Below are positions 43,256 to 54,083 of a DNA stretch of 64,000 bases, one piece after another. The notes under the pieces were generated by a model that saw only the letters and a program-made list of their open reading frames with translations, had not been told where the DNA came from and did no database searches. How positions within the stretch are numbered: position 1 is the first letter of the stretch; the number at the start of each line of letters is the position of its first letter. Position numbers and translations under genes: made by a program. The stretch comes from Hormiphora californensis (taxonomy: Eukaryota; Ctenophora; Tentaculata; Cydippida; Pleurobrachiidae): NCBI GenBank assembly GCA_020137815.1, contig CM035362.1, forward strand, positions 4,750,008 through 4,814,007. Reading direction: 5' to 3'.

Positions 43256-46200
43256 ATGACTGTGCGGCTCAATGTTAGGGGAGTAAAAAAGATAGCATTA
43301 TATGGCGTGGCTGTGTTAGCAGTCCTTTATCTTCTCAGTCATTTCGAGTCACCGCTACGGATAAAGGTAATTGCTGGAAATTCCATGATGACTAACTAAC
43401 TTGTTTTTATTTGAAATCCCATGATCTTGGAAGGGGGTTCTTTACCAAAGTATGGCATGCGAACCCCGGATTACCCTCTGTCTCTGTTTCTACCGACTAC
43501 CGTTACCTTCCTCAACACTGTACTATGTCAAACCACTGATTTCTCCTAGTCCTTCTTCTGTTTTTATCACAATTTGTCAGTACTGAAAGTTCAGAAGGAA
43601 TAGGGATCTACTTAGATCCCTAGTCCTTCTTCTGTTTTTTGGTAACAAGTTGTCATTTGATCCCTAACACCAGCTTCCTCCGCGCCAGGTGAAATTCCCT
43701 GGTAGTAGTGAAGATGAGGGCGACTCAGCAGCGGTTCACCCTGGACTTGTATCCCCTGCAGCCCCAGAGTTGGAGCGTCTCGCAGCCCAGATGATGCGGG
43801 AACGGGAAAGGGAGAAAGTTAACAGTAAAAGGGATCAGGATGAGGTCATAGAACGAAATAAATTTCAACCAGATGTAAGTATAACAGGAACCGACAGAAA
43901 ATACTGGTCCCTGATTGGCTGATATCCAGTTACGTGACCTAAATAATGAGTTCTGATTGGCTGTTTACTTGTGTCGGTCGGTTCCTGAAGTAGAATACTA
44001 ATTGTGTCTTTCTTTTAGATATTAGCTTGTTATATACATTCTATTAGCTGTTAGTTTTAGTTAATTTACCCTCTGCAGTCTGCAGTCTTCAGTAGATCAC
44101 TGCAATAGTTTGCACTTTGCTAGTTAGAGAAACATAAATATAATCATTATTTATTGTCTTTAACGCACAGAGCTTTTTGCACGAGATATCTCTATACTAC
44201 TTAGTCTATTTTAGGGTATATCAAAGCAATTCCCAGGGGCGAGTAGATACGATGATTGCATTGTTCCCAAGCTTCATTTTATTTCGAAATCACAGCCTCA
44301 ATTTCTCAAATTCTCTGACCCTCTCAAATTCTCTGACCCTCTCCAATTCTCTGACCCTCTCCCATTCTCTGACCCTCTCCAATTCTCTGACCCTCTCCAA
44401 TTCTCTCACCCTCTCCAATTCTCTGACCCTCCCACAGGTCCCAGTCGAGAAACTCCCAGAGAGTAAGACCTTTGCGTATGACTGGGTGGAACCCCCTAAA
44501 TTACGTGCCAAAAGAGAGGAGTATGAGAGGAGGTACCAGCAGAAAGTACGGGATATGGGGAGTGATAAAGAGAAGATAAAAGATGCGGGTGAGTGTCCAA
44601 AAGGGGGTAGATAGGGCTGGGAGAAGAAGAGGGAGGGGGAGTCGGGGACCGAGTACAATCCTTCCTCTGGGATATATATGGGAAGTCCAAAAGGGGGGAA
44701 CAAGGGGGGGGGGGGCAGTCGGGGACCGAGTACAATCCTTCCTCTGAGAAGATAAAAGATGCGGGTGAGTGTTGTTTTATTGTAATTTTCTGAGTGTTTT
44801 TATCATGCACTGCAGCACTTGCTCAAATTTTTAAGACCAGCGACTGTGTTTATTGCTAGGCAAATTTCTCAAGACCAGTAATTGTCCAGGACAACTTGTC
44901 CTCCAAAATAAGGCTTAGAAGCCACGTCAACAAGAGATGCTGTGCTGCACTTCAGTTTCGCGTGCTTCTTGAATTACCAGGCACCTTTCTATGTTCAATT
45001 TAACAAAAGAGGACGCATGCTTTTAGTGTGTTTGGGACAGAAGAGAGAAGGTAGCAGGTGTCCTTTTATTCACACTCAATCACACTTCGCCATTGTCTTA
45101 TAACAGTAGACACCCTCTTGTTCAAATTCTCTTCATTGAGGAGGGGGGGCTCCATGTACACGTGTTTCAGCCTTCAGGTAGTACAGTGTACTAAGTACAC
45201 CAACTGTAGGCGCTGTATAATACACGTGTAGAATTGGGAAAACATCCTACTTTGGAATGTTTACTCTGCAGCACTCTGCAGACCATGAAATATATCATAT
45301 AACTTCCAACCTAATCCCAATACGTTTTTCAGGTTACAATGAGCATGGTTACAACTCACATTTAGCTGAGACTATTGCCATCAACAGAGATATCGGGGAT
45401 AAAAGACATGCCCAGTAAGTACTATAGAATAGTCCCGAATCAGGATGGTATCATTAACCGACCGAATCAGGTCCCTGATTGGCTGATAACCAGTCACGCG
45501 ACATAAATTAAGATTTCTGATTGGTTGTTTACTTGTGTCGGTCGGTTCATGTCTGGTATCACAATTTTCTACCATCTCCTGGCTTCTTGTTACGATGGGG
45601 GGGTTATCATGGTGACAAATGATTGTATGTTACTTTGATGGGCAGAGCACGATTCAACTGCTGTTAACCTCACATCTTCTCTTCCCGCTAGGTGCAAGAA
45701 CGGTGGTTGGCCAACGAAACTACCCCGGGCTAGTGTCATATTTTGTTTCCACAATGAGAATCTAGTCGTGCTACTTCGTTCCATCTACTCGGTGCTAATG
45801 AGAACGCCCCCTGAATTGCTAGCTGATATTATTGTTGTGGATGATGCGAGTACTGAGGCACATCGTGAGTTTATAATCTACATTGTATTATTATTGTCCC
45901 TGGTTCTGGTAGATCTCTCATGATGAGGCTTGAAATAATCATCCAACTCAATTTACTTTCTAGAATACCGAGATTTGGCGAACCATCAACCAAACAATAG
46001 TAGATTCAATTGGGAGGGGTCGATGTAGTTATTGACTCTACTAGGTACAATATCTAACATAACCTTCTCAGCTGATATTCGGAAGCCGCTCGATGAAATA
46101 GTTGCACTAATGGGAGGGAAAGTGAAAGTTCTGAGACTGGACGAGAGGTCTGGGCTCATCAAGGCGAGAATGGCCGGAGCTGCATACAGCGTTGGAGATG

Positions 46201-46544
46201 TAAGTGACAGTCAGAGAGAGATAGAGAGAGACACCGGACAGTGTTGGAGATGTAAGTGACAGTCAGAGAGAGAGACTAGACAGAATTGAACTTTGAAGAG
46301 AGAAAAAGGAAAGGTCCAGACTCCAGAGTGTGTGAACTGTGAGAGTGAGAGATTCTCGTAGATTCGATGCACGGAGTCGAGAGGCGTGCATGCTTGAGAG
46401 AGAGAAAGAGAGGTTTTAGAGAATGGTGGGACATCTGTTTAGCTTCACCAGTCATACACTCACAATTATACTCTAATGAATTGATCTCGCTATAACGTAT
46501 AAGAATGCTTTATACGTTTCGCGCAATCTCACTCTCTCTCTCTC

Positions 46545-46624
<80 letters not shown>

Positions 46625-48713
46625 CGCTCATCTGTGAATCCATGAAATTATCAGAAAACACAAATGCTTTCTGCGGACTAACATCTTGTCGTCTGTTTGA
46701 TGACTTTATATATCTCTGTGTTTCTCTCCTCCATAGCAACAATAATAGAGAATGTAACAACATATCAGTCACCACTCAATTATTAAACTTGTTGACAATT
46801 CAGTCGAACGTAACAAACTCCTTCCCCAAGCCTCCTCAGTCGACTTCTGGTCTCTAACTATCTTCCTGCAGTTGACTTGAGACTTCTAACCCTCTTCTCT
46901 CTCTCTCTCCCTGGTTGACTTCTGACTTCTAACTCTCTACCTGCAGTTGACTTCTGAACTCTCTCCCCTGCTAAGTTGACTTCTGACTTCTAACCCCCCT
47001 CCTTCAGTTGTTGGTATTTTTCGATGCCCACGTTGAGTGTTCCCACGGTTGGCTGGAGCCCATGGCTGAGCGTGTCTACCTGAACCCATCCACAGTGGTG
47101 TGTCCATGTATCGATATCATCAAGCATGACACCATGGAGTACCCTAACAACGCACAGCAGGTGAGTCATAGATATGTCCAAATATGGTGCGTACCCTAAC
47201 AACGCACAGCAGGTAAGTCATTATATTATGTTCAAATATCATGCATATGGTGCGTGCCCAAATATGGTCATTGTGAAACTGGGAAAAGCCTGCTGACTTA
47301 TCCATGGAGATGATTGATCGTTGCTAATACCCATTTTCACTCGTCAGGAAATCCAAAAAGGCGGCTTCCACTGGGGTCTGATTTACAAGTGGATACCCCT
47401 GAATGCAACGCAACGAGCTCTTGGTATCACCGCACCCCAGGCGTAAGTACAAGTTCTCATCTTGACTTGGGACTTGGGAGAACTATCCAAGTCAAAGTTG
47501 TGTTGCATGGGTGTGGCTCACACATCGCATTTTTCAGAAATAGCACACTCTGCGAGGGTTTGGTAGATCAACGTCAAGATGTACCCCTTCAAGTGTTACA
47601 AAATGATTTCTACCATCCCTAAACATGATGAAGTAATATGTTTCAGGTCCGCTACGATGGCGGGTGGACTGTTCGCTATGAGCAGAGACTACTTTTACCA
47701 ACTAGGAACTTATGATGACGAAATGAAAATCTGGGGTGGAGAAAATCTGGAGATCTCGTTTAGGGTGTGTTTACAATATGAATTTTAGAAGTTTCAATGA
47801 TAATGCACGTGATATATACGAGATTTTGTTAATCAGTTTTCATGAGTAACATACCAGCCGATTGTAAACGTGACGTTAAAATTCATCAAAATCCCTAATT
47901 AACTTTCACAATTTCACAATTTCAGATCTGGATGTGTGGGGGTAGGTTGGAGATTGTTCCCTGTTCCAGGGTGGGTCACTTGTTCCGGGTTCGAAACCCT
48001 GTTTCTTTCCCTGATGGAACGGACACGGTGTCAAGAAATACTCGCCGATTAGCTGAGGTGAGATTATAAAAACCTCTTTTTGACGAATCATTCGAGTGTC
48101 TGTTATAATACCAAGACCTTGCATTGGCCATACTCGATCCTCTCTCACCGTGCCCTGCATTGTAAAAGAGGGTTAGGAAATTCAAAATATATCAAACAAG
48201 ACCCAATTCGCCAGTCCATTAGAAACCACAAACCCACTTCAATTACTAGCATCTCCATTCTCCCTTAATTAGGTCTGGTTAGACAAATACAATGAGTACT
48301 ATGAGATCCATAAACCAAACCCACTCCAAATATTATCTCCATATTATACCAAACCCACTCCAACTAGTATCTCTACTCAGGTGTGGTTAGACGAATACAA
48401 GGAGTACTACTACGAAATCCAGGGGGGTAAAGGAAGGGACTATGGAGATGTTAGCGCCCGGAGACATCTCCGTGATCGACTCCATTGCAAATCTTTCAAA
48501 TGGTAATTTGTTTGTGTGTGTGTACTGTATAAATGCTTGTGCCTGCCCAGGTCCCCTCCCTCCAGCCCCCCCCCCCCCCCACCCCCCCCCCGTGCGTGCG
48601 TGTGCAGCTCCTTTTATCTCTCGTTCTATCTGCCGCTGTCCCTTAATAACGTCAGCATGCTAAGCATCTTCATCATCCACCTGGAGAGAAGAGAGAGTGA
48701 GAGAGAGAGAGAA

Positions 48714-48775
<62 letters not shown>

Positions 48776-51700
48776 GAGTAGAGAGATAGAGACTCGCTGA
48801 GGTAGATCTCTCTCGTCTCTCTCTCGATCTCTCTCTATCTACTAGATCCTCTCGTCTCTACTCTCTCTCTGCCCCTTCTCTCTCTCTCTCTCTCTCTCGA
48901 TCGTCTCTTTTCTCTCTCTCTCTCTCTCTTTGCTCTACTTCTCTCTCCTTTCCTCGATAGATAGCTCTCTAACTCTCTCTCTCTCTCTTACTCCGTCTTC
49001 TCTCTCTCCTTCTCCACTATCCCCTCTCTTCTCCCCTCTTCCCCCCCCCCCCCCCCCCCTTTCCAATCCTTCCTTCTCGAGATAATTGCTTCCTTAGCAC
49101 TCTTCCTTTTCTCCTCTTGTATTTCCCCTCATCATTGGGCCCTTTTCCCCCCATTAACCCTTTTCATCCCCCCTAGGGGGGAAAAAAAGGAGAAAGGGGG
49201 GAAAAAAAAAAATAAAAAAGGGAAAAAATAGAAATAGGGTTTTAACCTTTTTTGGAAATTTTAAACCTTTTTCTCCCCCTCCCTTCGACTCTCTTCAATC
49301 TTCCCCCGGTTCTTTTCTTCTCTTTCTTTTCTGTCTCTTTTTTTCCTCTCCCCTATTTTCCCCCCCCCCTCCTTCTCTCCTCTCACCTCCTCCCCTTCTT
49401 ATCCCTTTTCTCTCTATCTCCCCCTTTTAAAGCCCAATTTCTTTAACCTTGGGGGTTTTTTAAAGTGGGGAAACTCTCGTTTTACTTTTGGTTCCGGAGA
49501 ACCCCGGAAGTGGGAGAGCCCCTTTTAAATCCCTTTTAATTCCTTTTCCTCGACCCCTTCTTCTTGCCCCTTCCTCTCTCCCCTTATTTTCCCCACTCTT
49601 CCCCTTCCTCTCTTTCTCCCCCTCCCCTTTTCCCTTTCGCAGCCCCTTCCCTCCATTTTTCCCCTAGCTTTCTTCTTTTTTTTTCGTGTTTTCCACCCTT
49701 CTTTTGGCCCCCGGGAAATTAATTTCCACCAATTCCTTTTTTTCCCTTGGAAAGGAAAACTTTTTTTTTGGGGGTTTTGGCGGGGGTTTAGGAAAAACCG
49801 GATTTTTTTACAAACGTTTTTAAGATTGGAACTCGCCCCCTGACTAGAATTTAACCAAACCATATAATTATATAAAACCTTTGCAGTATAACACCTATAG
49901 CACAATGTATCATTGTAGCACCTGTATAGCTCTGCAGTACTCGATGTGGGAAGTGTTAAACTGGGGGCAATTTAAATGGGTCATTATTAACATTTTAAAA
50001 ACGAGAAGATCGGGGGGAACGGTATAGAAGATGAAAAGTGAAGTATAAAAAATGAAAAAAGAGAAAAACCATTATGCTTGAAGCCCTTTGGGATAGGAAG
50101 ATGAAAAAAGATAGATATCAAGTATATATCATCAAGCATCATTCTGCATATTTCTCTCTCTGGTGTAGAACTGAACACGAACACTGTCACGTCTATCTGT
50201 GTGTGTGTGTGTGTGTCTATCTGACCAGTCGTGAGTGGCCTGAATCCTGAATTTTGAAAACTTTATCACTGGTGTGTCAAACAAAGTTACCGACCCATAT
50301 AGCTGACACTGAAAGATGGGAAATTGTTTGAAGTGACCGATTCACTGCCACATTATATATTCTAGATACTGTTTAAGTACTATAGAATCAAAGCCCAATG
50401 AGGGAGTATGAAAGCAACTTAGCACCATCTCCCCTCTCCTTGTAACAATTGATTTCCCACCGTTTCCAAGTCGTTATAATATAGACTAATGACTTGATAA
50501 CTAATGAGATCTTTTAGTAACTTAGTAAATAGTAATTAATGAGATCTTTTAGTAACTTAGTAAATAGTAACTAATGAGATCTCTTAGTAACTTAGTAAAT
50601 AGTAACTAATGAGATCTCTCTCACAGGTTCGTGAGGAATGTTTACCCTGAATTGGTTGTACCTGATGATAGCAACTTTGCCCTTGGATCGGTAAGTTAGA
50701 AAACATCAAATTCCATGTTTCTGGGCCCCCTTTTGTCACCATGGAAACATCAAATTCCATGTTTCTGGGCCCCCTTTTGTGGCATCATGGAAACATGGTG
50801 CCTAGCTCCTAATTTTGTTGTAGCCTCTATATACCATTATACCGGGCACCCCGATATACCGGGAAACCCCTTTCCCTCGAGCATCCCGGTAAATCGGGGT
50901 CCAACTAGTTACTAATTTAAAAGGATTTGTTGCGCCAAATACAACTTGACGAAACGCCTGGCATTATTTTAAATGCATATAAGAAACTCCAATTAGTCCC
51001 AAAATGGGCGTTCTATTCTCTCAACACCCCGCCCCTGCGACGTCATAGCATTGTTTCTCTTACATTTAATTTCTTTTTAGATACGGAACCCCTCTACTAA
51101 CCTTTGTCTGGATGACCTACAGCGCCTTGACGATGACAAGGGTGATAAACAAGTTGGGGTCTACTGGTGTCATAACCAGGGTGGTTCTCAGGTAATACAC
51201 AGCTTACCTCCAGGAACCGACCGAATCAGGAAATACTGGTCCCTGATTGGCTGATAACCAGTCACGTGACCTAAATAACGAGTTCTGATTGGTTGTTTAC
51301 TTGTGCCGGTCGGTTCCTGCTGGTCTCATTAGCCAGGTTCAGGCTGGGTGAAGTGTCATTAGTATTGATATTTTATGATTTCCCCGTATTCTAATTGCAA
51401 GCTCATTTCAGTTTTTCATCTTCTCTAAAGACTACGAAATTGTAGCGCTCCGAAAGAACGATTATTGCCTGGACAACAGTAATTACTCGCCCGGAGCCAC
51501 ACTTGAGTGGTATCCGTGCCACAAAATGGGTGGCAACCAACAGTGGGCCTATGACGTCAAGGTATGTTGCTAAAAGTTAAATAAACAAACCAAATCAAGT
51601 TGAATTATTATTTGACTTGATTTGGTTTGCTTTGGTTAGAAAATTGCGATGAGAACAGTTTTTTGCTCCTTCATAAATGTTTATGTTTGCTCCTTCATAA

Positions 51701-51879
51701 AACATTTCTCCCCACAGACACGCCAGCTCAAGCACGTACCCAGCGGGAACTGTCTGGATGTCAAAGACGCCAAAGCGAAGGACCCAATCAAGTTAAACCA
51801 CTGCGATGGTAGCGAGACCCAACAATGGGAATTCAACAAAGTCTATAGTAAAGAATTAATATGGAACAAACGCCGATAG
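43256..51879 (+). CDS. Polypeptide N-acetylgalactosaminyltransferase (GALNT2-like group)
   Basis: Fifteen exons join in frame to 645 residues: 43256-43366, 43689-43874, 44438-44588, 45333-45414, 45692-45864, 46072-46199, 47008-47160, 47348-47442, 47647-47764, 47926-48057, 48381-48502, 50627-50690, 51081-51191, 51412-51561 and 51718-51879. It is a type II Golgi membrane protein (anchor about residues 13-28) with a charged stem. The GT-A catalytic domain has [13 protein letters not shown], the metal-binding D283-A-H285, [19 protein letters not shown] and the CSRVGHLFR His. A C-terminal ricin-type lectin domain has three CLD repeats. The enzyme starts mucin-type O-glycosylation by moving GalNAc from UDP-GalNAc to Ser/Thr. 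The lectin region most resembles the GALNT2/14/16 group. Confidence 0.94.
43885..43987. mobile_element. hAT-like MITE in GalNAc-transferase intron 2
   Basis: Ends CAGGAACCGAC and GTCGGTTCCTG. Flanking 8-mers AAGTATAA and AAGTAGAA match at 7 of 8. In opposite orientation to the 38.4-kb copy. Confidence 0.85.
44301..44432. repeat. 18-bp pyrimidine-rich repeat before an acceptor
   Basis: About seven copies of an 18-bp unit (TTCTCTGACCCTCTCCAA) run straight into the CCCACAG acceptor of exon 3. Confidence 0.9.
44570..44770. repeat. Duplicated donor region of exon 3
   Basis: GATAAAAGATGCGGGTGAGT, spanning the exon 3 end and donor, occurs at about 44574 and again at about 44752. Between them a G-rich segment with GTCGGGGACCGAGTACAATC is also duplicated. 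Confidence 0.85.
45454..45553. mobile_element. hAT-like MITE with 8-bp target duplication
   Basis: Degraded ends, but flanked by a perfect 8-bp duplication TGGTATCA (45446-45453 and 45554-45561). Lies in a GalNAc-transferase intron. Confidence 0.85.
46191..46280. repeat. Duplicated donor region of exon 6
   Basis: GTTGGAGATGTAAGTGACAG and about 14 following bases occur at 46191 and 46243 (52-bp period), giving two equivalent donors. Confidence 0.9.
46531..46621. repeat. (CT)n microsatellite
   Basis: A pure CT tract in the intron before exon 7. Confidence 0.95.
46830..47007. repeat. Tandem acceptor-like repeats before exon 7
   Basis: Four versions of a CAG or AAG followed by TTGACTTCTGACTTCTAAC, separated by pyrimidine runs. 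The last leads to the functional CCTTCAG|TTGTTGG. Confidence 0.75.
47139..47235. repeat. Duplicated end and donor of exon 7
   Basis: TACCCTAACAACGCACAGCA plus G and a GTRAGTCA donor occurs twice, with donors at 47161 and 47213. Confidence 0.9.
48260..48380. repeat. Partial duplicate of exon 11 with its acceptor
   Basis: TTAG|GTCTGGTTAGACAAATACAA at 48269 parallels the real exon 11 start at 48381 (GTGTGGTTAGACGAATACAA). The copy also reads [13 protein letters not shown] but continues into non-coding sequence with CCAAACCCACTCCAA repeats. Confidence 0.8.
48565..49060. repeat. Low-complexity block: poly-C, (GA)n, (CT)n
   Basis: C homopolymers (about 48569-48591 and 49040-49060), a long GA tract (48690-48790) and degenerate CT tracts, in GalNAc-transferase intron 11. 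Confidence 0.9.
49061..49850. other. Anomalous homopolymer-rich stretch
   Basis: Runs of doubled and lengthened letters (for example CCCCCCTAGGGGGGAAAAAAA) unlike the rest of the window. No gene, repeat family or splice signal was recognised. A poorly resolved assembly segment is likely. Confidence 0.55.
50501..50626. repeat. 35-bp repeat at the acceptor of exon 12
   Basis: Four copies (starts 50501, 50536, 50571 and 50606) of CTAATGAGATCTYTTAGTAA followed by CTTAGTAAATAGTAA. The last copy becomes the pyrimidine tract and CTCACAG acceptor. The CTAAT could be the branch point. Confidence 0.92.
50836..50909. mobile_element. Remnant related to the pogo-like MITE
   Basis: CACCCCGATATACCGG and AAATCGGGGTCCAACTAG recall the ends of the 9515-9685 element. 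Short and degenerate. Confidence 0.5.
51211..51319. mobile_element. hAT-like MITE in GalNAc-transferase intron 13
   Basis: Complete ends and central GTCACGTGAC. No clear target duplication. Confidence 0.85.
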
Positions 51880-52039
51880 TAGCAGCTCCGGAGAGACTCT
51901 TTCATTTTGAGAGCTGTACTTCCCCTTTTAGAACGCAGCATTTTGGGCCACATAAATTAGTGAGGAATTTAGTAGTGTTAATTGTTATAGTTTTTGAGGA
52001 TTTGTTGTCTAGGTTTAGTAACTTAAACCCACATATCTA

Positions 52040-52045
52040 AATAAA
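52040..52045 (+). terminator. Polyadenylation signal AATAAA
   Basis: Canonical hexamer 161 bp after the GalNAc-transferase stop. Confidence 0.6.
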
Positions 52046-52079
52046 CTGGAGTTGGAGGTTATTAATCTATTAAAGTGGT

Positions 52080-52215
52080 CTGCTTTTAACTTTATATATA
52101 TACCGCGAGTGCACATATCACTCCCGCTCCGCGCGACCATTTGCACGGTGAAATATGCACTCTGCTTCCGCGGGAGCGTGCAGATATGGAGGCAGAGGGA
52201 TATAAGTAAGAAAAG
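52080..52215. repeat. Multi-hairpin palindromic element, imperfect
   Basis: Inverted pairs ACTCCCGC/GCGGGAG and ACTGC-type arms around an inner GTGCA/TGCAC hairpin. Similar in style to the element at 52568. Confidence 0.45.
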
Positions 52216-52567
52216 TGTTCTCATAGTGTTTTTACACCCAAACACACAGAATATGACTGACAAGGTACTACACGACACACAGTCTGCCATTTTACACTCC
52301 CTCTCCCTCTTTCTCTCACTAATTATCCCCTTATCATGTTTTGTTGTTTGCTATTTCCAAGAATTCCAATCTCCCTCTCTTGTATCTCTCACTTTATCTC
52401 TCCCTTCTTTTCACTAATTAAAACTAACAGAACTTGTTCCCTTGTGTGTAATAGGTGTAGAAGTGTGTTTTTGTGTAGTTTTGCTTAGTTTGTACCTTGT
52501 TTTGTCACATCTCTCTGTGTGTAATCACCCAAAATTATGATTGTTTTGCTTGTCATGTGTTTTCTCG

Positions 52568-52760
52568 CGGAATATATACTCAATAACGTCCTGCACGGCA
52601 TGTGCAAGCGCTCCTATATCGCACTCGTTACACTCGTGCAATATAGGTGTGAAATGCACTCCAGCTGCGCTGTCGTGCATTTCACCTCCATATACGCTCT
52701 GCAGTGCAGAGCGTATATGGCGCGCTTGCACTGCGTGCAGAACGTTATGTACTATATATT
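52568..52760. repeat. Cloverleaf-like array of hairpins
   Basis: An outer stem (GTGCAAGCGC with GCGCTTGCAC, extending out through ATAACGT/ACGTTAT) encloses three hairpins. These are CCTATAT/ATATAGG, GTGAAATGCAC/GTGCATTTCAC and a nearly perfect palindrome CCATATACGCTCTGCA/TGCAGAGCGTATATGG at 52687-52719. It lies between the convergent 3' ends of two genes and is not a tRNA. Confidence 0.7.
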
Positions 52761-53863
52761 TTTCTAAGTATGAGCTTTATAGAATACAGAATATATAATA
52801 TGTCAAGGGTGTCTTGCTTGGTTTGAACAAAACATGGTGCCTCTTTTGTCAGATTTCTCTTCTGATGAGATTGTCGGCAGTATTTTCTCTGTCGATAAAG
52901 GAAGGTATGTTGACAAGTACCCAGGACAATAATATGGTGAGAAAGTGTGTGTATGGGAGTATTATTGAGTGTCAGATGCATTATTAAAGCACGACATGCA
53001 GTATAAAAGTACGTTATACATTTATGGGTTAAAACGTTGAATTATCAACATATAAAACTATTATTTCTCACTCTTTCTGAAAGTTTTTAACTCGCCAATA
53101 TATAATATATTAAATATATTTACCCAATCTCTTTTAAATTGTGATAAATCTGTAGCTAATTACCGCTTTTTTGGGAATGTACTATTTTTTCATTGGTGAC
53201 TGACGTTTGAAGAAAAAAAAAATGGTCGCTTTTTCATTGTTCAAAAGACGTAACTATATAAAATTTGCAGTTGAATAGAGAGAATGGGAATGGAAGGAGG
53301 TCCAATGAGCCGGTGATCACTCGGTACTTCTTCGCGTGCAACTGGCCGCACTCTCACTCTCTGTAGGGCGCGGTGACGTGAACTTGATGAAATGCGCGGT
53401 GTAGAGGCAGCAAGTGTGCGTCCGGCCGCGCATGCCTTCGCGTGAGATAACGCGCAGGAACTTACCTGATTTCAGCGACGCGCAGTGAACCGTGGGAAAG
53501 GAAGTCGGCCTTTGACCACGTGACATTAGTGACGTCATTGCGTTCCAGTTTGCGGAACCACATCATTATAAATTATTTCAGAAAATAATCATCAAGAATG
53601 AAAGACACATTATCTAAAAGCGCGGAAGTGAAATTAATATAGAGCACAACAAAATAACCTCTTTTGAAAGAAAATAACTATTGACAACGTTCGATCCAGG
53701 AACGTTGATTCAGAACCATCTGAAATTCAAGGGATTTTGGATTCTACTCGGTCTAGAAGTTAAGATGATTATGATGGTCAAAGCAAGCCCCTAAACAGAG
53801 ATTTTGAAAAAGTACACTGCACTCCCGTTTACTCCATCTCTCGACCCCAAGATTAACCAGAAA
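52761..53863. other. Spacer between convergent genes
   Basis: AT-rich, with a GC-rich patch at 53325-53465 containing CGCGTG and GGCCGC repeats. No gene or recognisable RNA seen. Confidence 0.4.
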
Positions 53864-53869
53864 TTTATT
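53864..53869 (-). terminator. Candidate polyadenylation signal
   Basis: AATAAA on the minus strand, 215 bp past the stop of the SH2 gene. If used, the MITE at 53925-54033 lies in the 3' UTR. Confidence 0.4.
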
Positions 53870-53924
53870 AAACGAAAATTAACAGCGTAATACACTTTTT
53901 ACAGTTCAATCACATCTTGTCAAT

Positions 53925-54033
53925 CAGGAACCGACCGACACAAGTAAACAACCAATCAGAACTCGTTATTTAGGTCACGTGACTGGTTATCAGCCAATCA
54001 GGGACCAGTATTCCCTGATTCGGTCGGTTCCTG
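53925..54033. mobile_element. hAT-like MITE in the SH2 gene 3' region
   Basis: Complete CAGGAACCGACCGA ends, central GTCACGTGAC and two CCAATCA boxes. No target duplication seen. Confidence 0.85.
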
Positions 54034-54083
54034 CTAGAGAGTATTTGAAAATTGAAACAAGATGAAGACACACACTCCATCTC

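Noticed and set aside
48516-48800. Frames rich in proline and Arg-Glu after transferase exon 11
   Set aside because: They translate poly-C and (GA)n intron sequence; the exon ends at a donor at 48503.
52600-52740. tRNA-like gene
   Set aside because: The hairpins have no A/B box sequence, anticodon loop or acceptor stem of tRNA form.
53317-53538. Short minus-strand frame in the GC-rich patch
   Set aside because: No similarity, splice context or codon pattern supports it.
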